A stretch of DNA of 64,000 bases. Source: Candidatus Heimdallarchaeota archaeon B3_Heim (GTDB lineage: Archaea > Asgardarchaeota > Heimdallarchaeia > Hodarchaeales > Hodarchaeaceae). The position numbers and the translations under genes were made by a program. The notes under the pieces are model-generated. The model saw only the letters and a list, made by a program, of their open reading frames with translations. It did no database searches and was not told the origin of the DNA. This document shows, piece by piece, positions 44,453 through 53,279 of this stretch. Positions within the stretch are counted from its first letter, which is position 1. Every line of letters begins with the position of its first letter. The DNA is taken from positions 1 to 64,000 of the forward strand of contig NJBF01000019.1 of assembly GCA_003144275.1 (NCBI GenBank). Direction: 5' to 3'.

Positions 44453-45498
44453 CAAACACGAGGTATTGGTTCACCAACAGGTTTATCCAATATTCTATGC
44501 CCGCCTATAGTAGTTTTAAGAAATACCTGTCCTTTCCGAGAGCTTTTTGCTCTTCCAATAATCGCAGCATTATTACCTAAAGGATTAGATTTTATTAAAT
44601 TCAAGACCTTATCAGCATCTTCTGGATGAACAGCGATGATCGCTTTTCCTTCACAGGAAACATGTAAAGGATCAATTCCAAATATATCTGAAATAATTTG
44701 GACATCATCAGAAATTGGAAGAGACGTCTCATCTAGCCAGATCGATACATTCGATTTTTTTGCCCATTCAGTTAAAACGCCTGTTAAGCCTCCGCGAGTA
44801 GGATCTTTCATTGCATGTATACGATATTGTAAGATGGGTTGAATAAGGGGTTGTAATGGGGCAACATCAGATTTTAATTCTGTTTCAAACTCAATCCCTT
44901 CTCTAGTCACAAGCATTGCAAACCCATGATCTCCAAGCGTGCCTGTCGTTATTATAATATCCTTTGGTTGAATTGAACTGTCAGTTATTCGTTGTCCCGA
45001 TGGTATCTCTCCCAGGCCCGTAGTGTTTATTATTAATCCAGTTTCATCCATCGAACCTAAAGGCATGACTTTGGTATCACCTGCGACTATTCCAATCTTA
45101 AATTTTTCAGTAATTTCCGATATTGTATCAATAATATTGGCTAGAACATCGAATTTCAGCCCCTCCCTTATTACTAGTGCCAATGTCATTGCAATAGGTC
45201 GAGCTCCCATCATAAGAAGATCGTTTATGGTACCAGCTGCAGCTAATGTACCAATATTCCCTCCACGGAAGAATAATGGTGAGACAGTAAAAGAATCAGT
45301 CGTTAGTACTAAATCGATTGACCTGTTGGGTAAAGGGATAATCGCTCCATCATCGAAAGATTCGACTCCAACCCCCTCATCAGAAATTTTCTTTATTTTA
45401 ATACGATTTGTTATGAATTCAAGGAGGGTATCCATTTTCTTTCCTCCCTGTCCCATATCAAGTTCCACAATTTTGTAATTAAAGTTGTCCAATATCAA
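44449..45498 (-). CDS. hypE: Hydrogenase maturation protein HypE
   Basis: 349 residues. The last residues are P-R-V-C, so the C-terminal cysteine that becomes a thiocarbamate and then a thiocyanate is present. The N-terminal M-G-Q-G-G-K-K-M and T-T-D-S-F-T-V-S-P-L-F-F-R-G-G-N-I-G segments and G-D-T-K-V-M form the ATP site of the AIR-synthase-like fold. HypE dehydrates the thiocarbamoyl group passed by HypF. The ORF opens at TTG 45498. A stronger ribosome binding site (GGGAGG) sits before the methionine at residue 22, but starting there would remove the conserved G-x-G-G, so an upstream start is favoured. hypA, hypB and hypD are not in the window. Confidence 0.92.
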   Translation of the reverse strand: MILDNFNYKIVELDMGQGGKKMDTLLEFITNRIKIKKISDEGVGVESFDDGAIIPLPNRSIDLVLTTDSFTVSPLFFRGGNIGTLAAAGTINDLLMMGARPIAMTLALVIREGLKFDVLANIIDTISEITEKFKIGIVAGDTKVMPLGSMDETGLIINTTGLGEIPSGQRITDSSIQPKDIIITTGTLGDHGFAMLVTREGIEFETELKSDVAPLQPLIQPILQYRIHAMKDPTRGGLTGVLTEWAKKSNVSIWLDETSLPISDDVQIISDIFGIDPLHVSCEGKAIIAVHPEDADKVLNLIKSNPLGNNAAIIGRAKSSRKGQVFLKTTIGGHRILDKPVGEPIPRVC

Positions 45499-45651
45499 TT
45501 GCCTTCCTTATGAGCATCAACGTTTACTTGAAATCAACTAGTATCGATCTACTAATCTAAATATCGGAAAAATACTTTTAATAATTCTTATGTGCTTCTT
45601 TACGTACATTATTTCAAGAAGTTGGCTTCATGCATAAGGAGGAATATGTAA

Positions 45652-47220
45652 GTGACTCCCAAACAATATGACACAGTGATCTATAATGGGCATATAGAAA
45701 CATTTGACGATAATTTAAATACTGCACAGATGGTTGCGATTACCAATGGTAGATTTAGTTATGTTGGAGACCATAGTGAAGAATTGATCAAAAATGCAAT
45801 CAATTCCATCAATATCAAAGGAAAAACTGTCCTCCCCGGGTTTATTGACCTCCATACACACCTTTGGACTGAAGCTGACATAATAGATATCGATTTAACT
45901 GAAATTTCTACATATAAAGAAACTTTGGACAAAGTAGAAATCGCAGTTAAGTCAAAAAAACCTGGAGAGTGGGTCTTTTTTTCTGGTTGGGATGAGTCCT
46001 TTTGGTTAGATAAAAAAGAATTTCCCACATTAAAAGATTTGGATAGGATAAGTCAAGACAATCCACTTTACATGAAAAGAGAAGATGGGCATCTCGTTGT
46101 TGTAAATTCACTAGCACTAAAGCAGTTGCCAGTTTCTTTAGAGCATAAAGGGGTAATGAAAGATGATGAAGGACATCCAACGGGAGTTTTAAAAGATGTT
46201 TGGCTTAATCTCACCCCTTATTTCCAAGATCTTATTTCTGAAAGTATTAAAGCCTCATGTAAAATTGCTGCATCTGTAGGAATAACCGCTGTTGTTGATA
46301 ATCTCACCATCGTGCCAGAGGGACAACAAAATATCTTGAAAGAATATTTTGAGCTAGATATGAACGATGAAATACCAATACGAGTATTTCTAAATCCAAC
46401 TCGTGATTTAATGGAAGATCATGTTAAAAAAGGGGTTCATCGAAATCAAGGGAAGAATAAAATACGATATTCGGGGTACAAAGGTTTTTTTGATGGTGCA
46501 TTAGGATCTCATACAGCTATGTTAAGTTTTGAATATGCAGATATGGGTGGTAAGGGTGATAAGTTTCTAGATGAGGCTGAGCTGGCATCGCAGGTTAAAT
46601 TCGCAGAGGAAAATGAGTGTACACTATGCATTCACGCAATTGGAGATCAGGCTATAGAAAAATTGCTGGATTGCTTTGAAGAAGGGCTAACTAATGCAGG
46701 AAATGCCTTTACAAAACAAAAACATAGAATCGAACATGCGGAAATGATAACTGATTCTCAAATTGTTCGTGCTAACAAGTTGAGAATTATACTGTCAATG
46801 CAGCCTAATTTCTTGAAGTGGCAATATCCTGGAGAATTATATGAGCAGCGGCTCGGCCGAGATAGAATATATTCATTAAATCGCTTTAATAAAATTTTGC
46901 AGCTAAGGGCCAATCTGTCATTCGGTTCAGATAATATGCCCCTTTCTCCATTATATGGGATACATCAATCAGTCAATTTCCCCTCAAAAGATACCCAGAT
47001 CTCTGTTGAGGAGGCAATTAAAGCATATACCATTAGTAATGCAGTAGCTCTCTCAGTAGAGCATGAATTAGGTAATATTATGAAGGGCAAATATGCTGAC
47101 CTTATTATTTTGGAGGAATCACCATTTACAATTAACTCCAGTGAGATAAAGGGATTAAAAATTGAACAAACTTACGTAGAAGGATTATGTGTGTACGATG
47201 GAACTTCAAATCCTATGTAA
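45652..47220 (+). CDS. YtcJ-like amidohydrolase
   Basis: 522 residues from a GTG with a strong site AAGGAGG about 9 nt upstream; an ATG at 45647 is followed at once by a stop. Layout is amidohydrolase 3 (YtcJ/AepA-like): a beta-sandwich N-terminus, H-x-H in G-F-I-D-L-H-T-H-L-W, the histidines in I-H-A-I-G-D and I-E-H-A-E-M, and the aspartate in F-G-S-D-N-M-P. Members are cytosolic metal-dependent hydrolases of amides or N-acyl compounds with mostly unknown substrates. A 2-hydroxyacid dehydrogenase gene follows after 46 bp and may be co-transcribed. Confidence 0.87.
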   Translation: MTPKQYDTVIYNGHIETFDDNLNTAQMVAITNGRFSYVGDHSEELIKNAINSINIKGKTVLPGFIDLHTHLWTEADIIDIDLTEISTYKETLDKVEIAVKSKKPGEWVFFSGWDESFWLDKKEFPTLKDLDRISQDNPLYMKREDGHLVVVNSLALKQLPVSLEHKGVMKDDEGHPTGVLKDVWLNLTPYFQDLISESIKASCKIAASVGITAVVDNLTIVPEGQQNILKEYFELDMNDEIPIRVFLNPTRDLMEDHVKKGVHRNQGKNKIRYSGYKGFFDGALGSHTAMLSFEYADMGGKGDKFLDEAELASQVKFAEENECTLCIHAIGDQAIEKLLDCFEEGLTNAGNAFTKQKHRIEHAEMITDSQIVRANKLRIILSMQPNFLKWQYPGELYEQRLGRDRIYSLNRFNKILQLRANLSFGSDNMPLSPLYGIHQSVNFPSKDTQISVEEAIKAYTISNAVALSVEHELGNIMKGKYADLIILEESPFTINSSEIKGLKIEQTYVEGLCVYDGTSNPM

Positions 47221-47266
47221 CAACCGTTCTGAACTATCACTCTTAATGGAGAAATGATGATTAGAA

Positions 47267-48262
47267 ATGCAACGAAAAAAACGAGTACTGCTAACACATA
47301 AAATTCCAGAAATTGGTATCGACCTTCTGAAGAAGCATTTTGAGGTTGTTATATTAGATTCTGAAGGTTCATTAGATATCCAATTGAATAAAATCTTACC
47401 TACCGTTGATTATCTTATCTCTCTTTTATCAGTAAGGATAGATAACAATCTATTAAGAAAGTTTCCAAATCTTAAGGGAATTGCTAATTATGCTGTCGGT
47501 TACAATAATATAGATATCAATGCTGCGATTGAATGTGGTATACCAGTAACGAATACTCCTGATGTTTTAACCAATGCAACTGCAGATCTAACGTGGGGAC
47601 TAATTCTAGCAGTTACACGAAGAATTGTTGAAGGGGATAAAGAATGTCGTCAAGCTACATTTTCAGGATGGGCACCTGAGTACATGTTAGGATATGAATT
47701 ATCTGGGAAAACCCTGGGGATCGTGGGAATGGGGAGAATTGGTACAGCCGTGGCAAAAAGAGGGACTGGCTTTGATATGAAAATTTGTTATCATTCTCGA
47801 ACGAAGTCAAAGGATCTGCCCGAATCAATGAAAGCAGTGCATCTTCCTGATTTAAAAACATTCTTAGAATCTTGTGACATCGTAAGTCTACATGTACCAT
47901 ATACAGACAAAACTCATCACTTTATTGGGGAAAATGAGTTGAACTGGATGAAGAAAAACGCCTTTCTAATTAATACATCTCGTGGGAAAGTGATTGACGA
48001 AGTAGCGTTAATTAACACACTAAGTGAGAGTAAAATTGCTGGTGCAGGTCTAGATGTCTACTATAATGAACCATTAATACCCAAGGGGTTACGTGAATTA
48101 AATAATACGGTACTAACTCCCCACATTGGATCTGCAACAAAACAAGCTCGCGAAGCAATGGCAATCATGGTCGCAGAGAATATTATTGCAATCGAAAAGG
48201 GATTAATACCCCCCAATTTAATACCTGAAATGAAAAAAGAGATTTTGAAAGGAAATCATTGA
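47267..48262 (+). CDS. D-2-hydroxyacid dehydrogenase (glyoxylate/hydroxypyruvate reductase-like)
   Basis: 331 residues. NAD(P) binding motif G154-M-G156-R-I-G159, followed by the strand end in C-Y-H-S-R-T (a basic residue often linked to NADP use). The catalytic triad segments are recognisable: N-T-S-R-G for the arginine, the glutamate in Y-Y-N-E-P, and L-T-P-H-I-G-S for the histidine. N-terminal and C-terminal helices complete the usual substrate domain. It reduces 2-oxoacids such as glyoxylate or hydroxypyruvate in the cytosol. Its stop overlaps the stop of the next minus-strand gene by 7 bp. Exact substrate not assigned. Confidence 0.9.
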   Translation: MQRKKRVLLTHKIPEIGIDLLKKHFEVVILDSEGSLDIQLNKILPTVDYLISLLSVRIDNNLLRKFPNLKGIANYAVGYNNIDINAAIECGIPVTNTPDVLTNATADLTWGLILAVTRRIVEGDKECRQATFSGWAPEYMLGYELSGKTLGIVGMGRIGTAVAKRGTGFDMKICYHSRTKSKDLPESMKAVHLPDLKTFLESCDIVSLHVPYTDKTHHFIGENELNWMKKNAFLINTSRGKVIDEVALINTLSESKIAGAGLDVYYNEPLIPKGLRELNNTVLTPHIGSATKQAREAMAIMVAENIIAIEKGLIPPNLIPEMKKEILKGNH

Positions 48263-49950
48263 ACTTTACTTAGATTTCCTTTACAATAGGGGCAAACTCT
48301 GATGCCAGTTTTTCCGATGTCATCATAACAATTCGCACAAACCATTCGTGAACATTGATCACATTGGTAAGCAGAGTCAGTTGAGGGATGCTGCTCATTG
48401 TCTAATTGACAGAAGAAAGATTTTCTTTCATCAGGGAAAAATTTGTGAGAATCGGACTTCTGCTCTACTGGTGTGCCACAATTCTTACAGAAACGACTAT
48501 CTGACTTCAAAGTGTCACCACAGTTTTTACACCATTTAGAATTTGCAGGAGTTGTCGCTTTAGGTGTACCATAGTCACGCCCATGAAGTTTAGCCCCACA
48601 ATTTGTACAAAAGACATCACTAGGCCTGTAAACCGCTTTACATCTATGACACTCAGTCTTTTGAGGTGACGGGGCCGTAGTAGTTGTAGCAGTCTGTGTT
48701 ACTGCTGAACCTGTACTCGTGGCTGCTGCACTTGCACTTTTCTTAGAACTTCTTCGTTGGACTACCGCAATTATGAGAACGAGGACAGCGATAAAGCCTA
48801 TAACGAATAAAACAGGCCTTGCATCCTTCCAGTGGTCTTCGTATGTCACATCTGTATTATACCGAACTTCAAACGAAATGTCTACAGATTCTTCAGAGTT
48901 GACAAATGGATTCATATATATGAAGAAATACCAGGTGCCATCATAGGGCACTGTAAATGTTCCAGATTGTCGATCGTCGACATCCTCAATAAATAAACCT
49001 GGGGGGTCAGCTGCAGAGAAATCAATATTGTCCGTGGCAACATAATCCACCATAAAATCTATCTGAATCGGTGAAGTGGTCGGGTTGTACCATACTAAGT
49101 ACCAATCCTGGGCGTAGGTAACCACAAAGGTATTCTCATAGGGGTCAGAGCCAACGTAGGAATCCTCGGGTATTATTGTCTCCCAATTGTTCCAACGATT
49201 AAGAGCATTTGCATCAGCAACAAAAAATTCTATATCACCGCCTGAGGTTACGTTAAATTGGAAGGTTAATACAGAACCTGGCTTTAAAAAGTACCCAATG
49301 TATTGATAGTCATGATCAGCCTGAACGATCATACTCTCGGAATAGCTACCAGTAAGGTCTTGATCTTGCGGTAAATTCTCAAACGGTTGATCCCAAATAA
49401 GAAACGTCACCGTGGACGTTGCTTCGACGCTATAATCGATTATTTGATCTTCTTTCATCGGTTCCCGTTCATACCAATATTCATTATACCAAATAGTTTG
49501 TGTATCTTGATATGTGACTGTTCCACTTTCATTACTACTAGCAAATGGATAAGGAATGAAAGCCATACTAATCATTGGTAGAATTACGAGTAATGCGATG
49601 ATACCAAGAACTGCGCCACCACCCCAATAAACAGGTGCATAATACCATCTTCGGTATGGATATCCCCACCACCAATTCCAATGCCACCATCGACGATACC
49701 ATGGCCGATAATAACCGCCCCAATAACGTCGATGACGTCTACGATGATAGTTTCTTCCTGGACGAGATCGTGGGGCACGAGAAACAGTTCGACGAGAACC
49801 TGTGCGACCAAAGGGCCGACCTGATCTTCTTACTGATCCTACTCTGAAGCTTCGACTTCCACCTCGGAAACCTCCACCTCTAAACCCACCACCACCTCGA
49901 AAACCGCCCCCTCCACCGCCTCGAAATCCACCGCCACCGCCACGAGGCAT
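48256..49950 (-). CDS. RGG-repeat membrane protein with extracytoplasmic domain and zinc ribbons
   Basis: About 564 residues. I place the start at the ATG at 49950, which has GAGGAGG about 7 nt upstream; the frame is open 17 codons further but overlaps the preceding CBS gene. Residues 1-35 are repeats of G-G-G-F-R-G-G, then an Arg-rich segment and an unusual Trp/Tyr/Arg stretch (~75-110). Membrane helices lie at about 112-135 and 385-405, enclosing a beta-rich domain. The cytosolic tail has two C-x2-C-x10-C-x2-C zinc ribbons (C-H-R-C, C-T-N-C; C-K-N-C, C-K-N-C) and a B-box/RING-like set of Cys and His ending in C-P-Y-C. Such RGG regions bind RNA or nucleic acid in other systems. Function here unknown; both ends should be cytosolic. 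Confidence 0.75.
   Translation of the reverse strand: MPRGGGGGFRGGGGGGFRGGGGFRGGGFRGGSRSFRVGSVRRSGRPFGRTGSRRTVSRAPRSRPGRNYHRRRHRRYWGGYYRPWYRRWWHWNWWWGYPYRRWYYAPVYWGGGAVLGIIALLVILPMISMAFIPYPFASSNESGTVTYQDTQTIWYNEYWYEREPMKEDQIIDYSVEATSTVTFLIWDQPFENLPQDQDLTGSYSESMIVQADHDYQYIGYFLKPGSVLTFQFNVTSGGDIEFFVADANALNRWNNWETIIPEDSYVGSDPYENTFVVTYAQDWYLVWYNPTTSPIQIDFMVDYVATDNIDFSAADPPGLFIEDVDDRQSGTFTVPYDGTWYFFIYMNPFVNSEESVDISFEVRYNTDVTYEDHWKDARPVLFVIGFIAVLVLIIAVVQRRSSKKSASAAATSTGSAVTQTATTTTAPSPQKTECHRCKAVYRPSDVFCTNCGAKLHGRDYGTPKATTPANSKWCKNCGDTLKSDSRFCKNCGTPVEQKSDSHKFFPDERKSFFCQLDNEQHPSTDSAYQCDQCSRMVCANCYDDIGKTGIRVCPYCKGNLSKVQ
49862..49947 (-). repeat. Tandem Gly-Phe-Arg-Gly-Gly coding repeat
   Basis: Four to five imperfect units of a GGTGG-n-GGTTTTCGAGG type sequence, locally GC-rich in an AT-rich region, encoding the RGG/FRGG N-terminus of the membrane protein. 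Repeat units vary in length, so copy number may differ between strains. Confidence 0.6.
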
Positions 49951-49954
49951 TTTT

Positions 49955-50923
49955 TTATTCCTCCTCGGGTGTGGCGGACGTTTCGCGGAATACAAGGTCA
50001 CGAGAAACGGCTGCGAGTAGACAAATTATTGCTATAACTGAGAATAACAATCCACCAAAATCAATTTGAGTACTAGAAACACGTAGGACATCCATCAGAA
50101 TGAAAGAAACAAAGAATAGCCATTCTACTATAATTCCTAACAGACCTAATAAAGTACCAATAGCATGCCAATTCCGATTGACTTTAATCATCTTATAATC
50201 TGCATATGCCCATTGGAAAATTGCATAAATGCTTACAAGACCAAGAACGATAAATAAGACCCCAAAGATTGACAAAGAAAGCCATAAAAAGTTAAATTGA
50301 CCTTGGATATCTGTATATCGGATCCAAAAACTAGCCCCACGAACCTCAAAAAGATAGTACGTGGCTGTGAAACCCCCTTGGCTTGCAATCGGTGCTTTTA
50401 GGTAACCAACAATACCTATAAGGGGAGCAAAAATCCCGAAAAATAGGTATAACACCGACATAAGAATGGTAAAACTATAATTTGCAAATCGTGGATTAGA
50501 AACAGGTATGAGGCCTTTTTGGTCTTCATACTTTTCAGGTAAAAAACCCCAGCAATCAGTTATCGTAGCAACTCCGATAACTTCATTATTTTCTACAACA
50601 GGAACGACTGATACATCTAAATCTCTCATACGAGCAAAAGCATCGGATACTGTTGTACTTTTTGTGACTGGGTCAATTGTGTACATAATCTCGGTTACTT
50701 TTGACTTATCCACAGATAACCCTTCTGCAACCAAGCCAGTTACAATATCAAAATCAGCTATGACGCCCTGATACATATTATCGTCATCAAGGACAACCAA
50801 ATCAGGAATTCCTTTTTCCTTCATTTTTAATGCCGCTTCTTGTACTGAGGCATTGGCTGAAATTGTATCATACTCATCATCAATTGTTAAATCTTGAATT
50901 AAGAACTCTTTTTCTTTTGACAA
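49955..50923 (-). CDS. CBS-domain membrane protein
   Basis: 322 residues from a TTG with GGAGGT about 11 nt upstream. Two CBS domains occupy about residues 8-65 and 75-130 (I-S-A-N-A-S-V-Q-E-A-A, G-V-I-A-D-F-D-I-V, then S-T-T-V-S-D-A, V-P-V-V-E-N-N). Four hydrophobic helices follow (~148-172, 205-235, 258-280, 290-310). CBS pairs bind adenine nucleotides or SAM and regulate the attached domain, so this may be a nucleotide-sensing membrane protein. Its stop at 49955 lies 5 bp from the start of the RGG membrane protein, so the two are almost certainly one transcript. No transporter family is recognisable in the membrane part. Confidence 0.75.
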   Translation of the reverse strand: MSKEKEFLIQDLTIDDEYDTISANASVQEAALKMKEKGIPDLVVLDDDNMYQGVIADFDIVTGLVAEGLSVDKSKVTEIMYTIDPVTKSTTVSDAFARMRDLDVSVVPVVENNEVIGVATITDCWGFLPEKYEDQKGLIPVSNPRFANYSFTILMSVLYLFFGIFAPLIGIVGYLKAPIASQGGFTATYYLFEVRGASFWIRYTDIQGQFNFLWLSLSIFGVLFIVLGLVSIYAIFQWAYADYKMIKVNRNWHAIGTLLGLLGIIVEWLFFVSFILMDVLRVSSTQIDFGGLLFSVIAIICLLAAVSRDLVFRETSATPEEE

Positions 50924-51178
50924 TGTGAAAACAAACCTCCAGCGGAAAGCATAGTTTCATTTCCAAATTAACTGGAGGTGAGGATATAAAGATTTCATTT
51001 ATGGAACATATCCCGAGATGAAAAAGTAACTTAGTTGTGGAATAATGTGAGGAATTCATAAATGAATTATTGGAGAATGGTTATCAAAGACATTCTAAGT
51101 GGATGGTAGATTTTTGTTATTTCGAAGAGATAAAAAACTGTGGAAGAGAAGTAAGGAACTATTTGTACAATTAGCAAA

Positions 51179-51307
51179 GTGAATACAATTGTTATTTCTT
51201 GGGTAGTCACCGTTCCAGTAACTACAGTACTTGGAGCAATTATCTGGTTTGTTGTTGATTGGGTATATGTTGCATTGAGTTTCGGAATGGTTTCTCTTCT
51301 CTTTTAA
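51179..51307 (+). CDS. Possible 42-residue membrane miniprotein
   Basis: A GTG at 51179 opens a 42-codon frame ending in TAA (51305-51307). It reads as one long hydrophobic stretch, beginning M-N-T-I-V-I-S-W-V-V-T-V and containing G-A-I-I-W-F-V-V-D-W-V-Y. Such a composition is unusual for random AT-rich sequence, but the nearest purine-rich ribosome binding candidate (AAGGA) is ~20 nt away. The stop lies inside the end of the convergent orc1/cdc6 gene (4-bp overlap). Not recognised; confidence limited by its length. Confidence 0.35.
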   Translation: MNTIVISWVVTVPVTTVLGAIIWFVVDWVYVALSFGMVSLLF

Positions 51308-52587
51308 TCTCCGTTCAACAAAGATCCAAGGGAAGTGATAATTTCCTCTGTCGGTAAGTCACGAATCCTTATGGTTGAAATTCGTCCTAAAGACCGACCA
51401 TTAGTATGACGATTTTCCACTTCTTGTTGAATTAAACCAAGTCGGCCTAAATCCTTTAGATATGCCCATACTTGTGTTTGCCGTCTACTACGTATACTTG
51501 CTTCTTCGCACACCCTTTCGTATTCTCTTTTTACCTCGGGAGTAGTTACAAATGACTGATTACAAACCGAAAGAAGACGGGCAATACTGAGCAACACAAG
51601 TTTTTGGTGGGTGTTTAAATCATCAATTATTGATTTTTCAATTGGTAGTACTTCCACGACTGCCCGTCTAACGTGCTCTGTACTAAGTTTTTTTTCTCCC
51701 TCAGCTTCACAAATTTTTGCTGTTCTCCAAAGAAGTTCAATAGCAAATCTAGCATCACCTTTTTCTTCAGCGAGACTGGCAACTGTATCTAGCAGCTCAT
51801 CGCTATAACTATCTTCACATAACCCCTGCTCTGCTCGGGTTGCTAGTATATCGAATAGTTGATACCGAGTGTATGGGGCAAATGTAATATAGTTGCGACC
51901 TAAAGATGAAGCGGTAGAAGTATCTAAATAATAACGGAAATTTTTATCCCGAGTAATCGTGAGAAGATTAAAACGGGACTCTAAACGATCCTGAGAAAGT
52001 TCGAATTCTTCTCTAATAATAGGTGATTCTTCTAATCGGGAAAGAGAATAAAGAAAATCAGTCCTTTCCTCAGGTAACAGGTAATCAATTTCGTCTAAGA
52101 CAAGGAGCACTGTTAAGTTCTGTTCGTATAGTAAGAGAGTGAACATTCGTAATAATTCATCAACACTGAACCCTCTCAAGGGAAATCCTGACACTAGATA
52201 TCTGAGGACGGTTGTTAGAATGAGATGTGGAGTTTTAGTCTTCCTACAATTCATATGAAAATATCTAAATCTCGGCTCTCCATGATTACGATTTTTAGCA
52301 ATATAAGTTGTCAATTCATTTCCAAAAGCATGGGAGATGACAGTTTTCCCAGTCCCCACTGGTCCATAAAGAATTACTTTCTTTGAGGAAGCAGTCGGAC
52401 TCGTGATGATAGATTTAAAATACGAAACAAGGGCTTTCATTTCATCTTCCCGATGCCAGATAGAATGAGGTGTATATGAAGATGTAAACACTTTTTCTCC
52501 TTGATTTACATCACCATCATCTTCGCGAAAAACTGTTGGATGAGAACCAAAAAGATCTGAAAATGAGTAATTATTATTGGTATCCAT
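51304..52587 (-). CDS. cdc6: Orc1/Cdc6 replication initiator
   Basis: 427 residues. Walker A is G75-P-V-G-T-G-K-T82, Walker B L-V-L-D165-E166-I-D, sensor 1 is near L-L-T-I-T-R-D, and the C-terminal ~90 residues form the winged-helix domain that binds origin DNA. Archaeal Orc1/Cdc6 proteins recognise origins and load the MCM helicase. ATG at 52587. It is divergent from radA across a 692-bp gap that is a natural place for an origin. The closest recognised equivalents are archaeal Cdc6 rather than eukaryotic Orc1, but this rests on domain order only. Confidence 0.92.
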   Translation of the reverse strand: MDTNNNYSFSDLFGSHPTVFREDDGDVNQGEKVFTSSYTPHSIWHREDEMKALVSYFKSIITSPTASSKKVILYGPVGTGKTVISHAFGNELTTYIAKNRNHGEPRFRYFHMNCRKTKTPHLILTTVLRYLVSGFPLRGFSVDELLRMFTLLLYEQNLTVLLVLDEIDYLLPEERTDFLYSLSRLEESPIIREEFELSQDRLESRFNLLTITRDKNFRYYLDTSTASSLGRNYITFAPYTRYQLFDILATRAEQGLCEDSYSDELLDTVASLAEEKGDARFAIELLWRTAKICEAEGEKKLSTEHVRRAVVEVLPIEKSIIDDLNTHQKLVLLSIARLLSVCNQSFVTTPEVKREYERVCEEASIRSRRQTQVWAYLKDLGRLGLIQQEVENRHTNGRSLGRISTIRIRDLPTEEIITSLGSLLNGD

Positions 52588-53279
52588 TTTTTCAACTCGA
52601 ACAGAATTAAGTCGGGTTCAATCAGAAAGTTACCTTTTAATTCGGTATTAAGTGAATATATTGTCGCTTCGTAAAAAAGTCTTAAGGACACAATTATTAA
52701 AATCAAATAGTAACTAAATATGGATTAACCGCAGATAGATAGTTGAGGAGTAAGTATAAGTGATTTAGAGTCAGGAGAATTCCCGTAGTGTGTTGATGTT
52801 TGTGGATTTTCTTTCATAAATAGAGTTCAACGAATTTTTACGGAATTTTTGTCAGAACCACCAGATGAGATATCTAAAAACAATTACTAAGATTCTTCTC
52901 TGCGATATTCTAGATAATTCTTATTCAATAGAGAGTAAAATGAAAGTGATCAACTAGGACTTATTCTAAAACTACCTCTTGGAGTGAGAGTGACTTCTTC
53001 GAAAATGACAAAAATAAACCAGAATATCTATTTAACTGTATAGTTGCAAATATATGAACGAAATCCTGTAATTACCGCTTTACTTGCGGGGATAACTACT
53101 TGAAACTAAATCTTTGTTCTTCTCTTCCAAAGATCAGCCATATTTATTTTGATTTACCTAGTAGAGTCCATTGAATTACGATTAAGCAAGGAATCATTTA
53201 GATAATATGCTCTGTTTAGTTAAAACGATGTGTGAATCATATCTTATCATATCATATGAAATCTACGGTGTGATCTAGG
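52588..53279. other. 692-bp AT-rich gap between cdc6 and radA, candidate replication origin
   Basis: No gene is visible. Archaeal origins often lie directly beside cdc6, so this is a candidate. It holds an imperfect 7-bp inverted repeat AACTCGA / TCGGGTT (52594-52600 and 52612-52618), a small CCGC / GCGG hairpin at 53075-53089, and repeated ATCATAT near 53236-53257. I could not see a classical origin recognition box, so the origin call is by position only. It should also hold the promoters for both genes. Confidence 0.4.

Noticed and set aside
52588..53279. Origin recognition boxes of the known archaeal type
   Set aside because: Searched by eye for the usual box sequence and for repeated copies; none was convincing, so the origin is suggested by position only.
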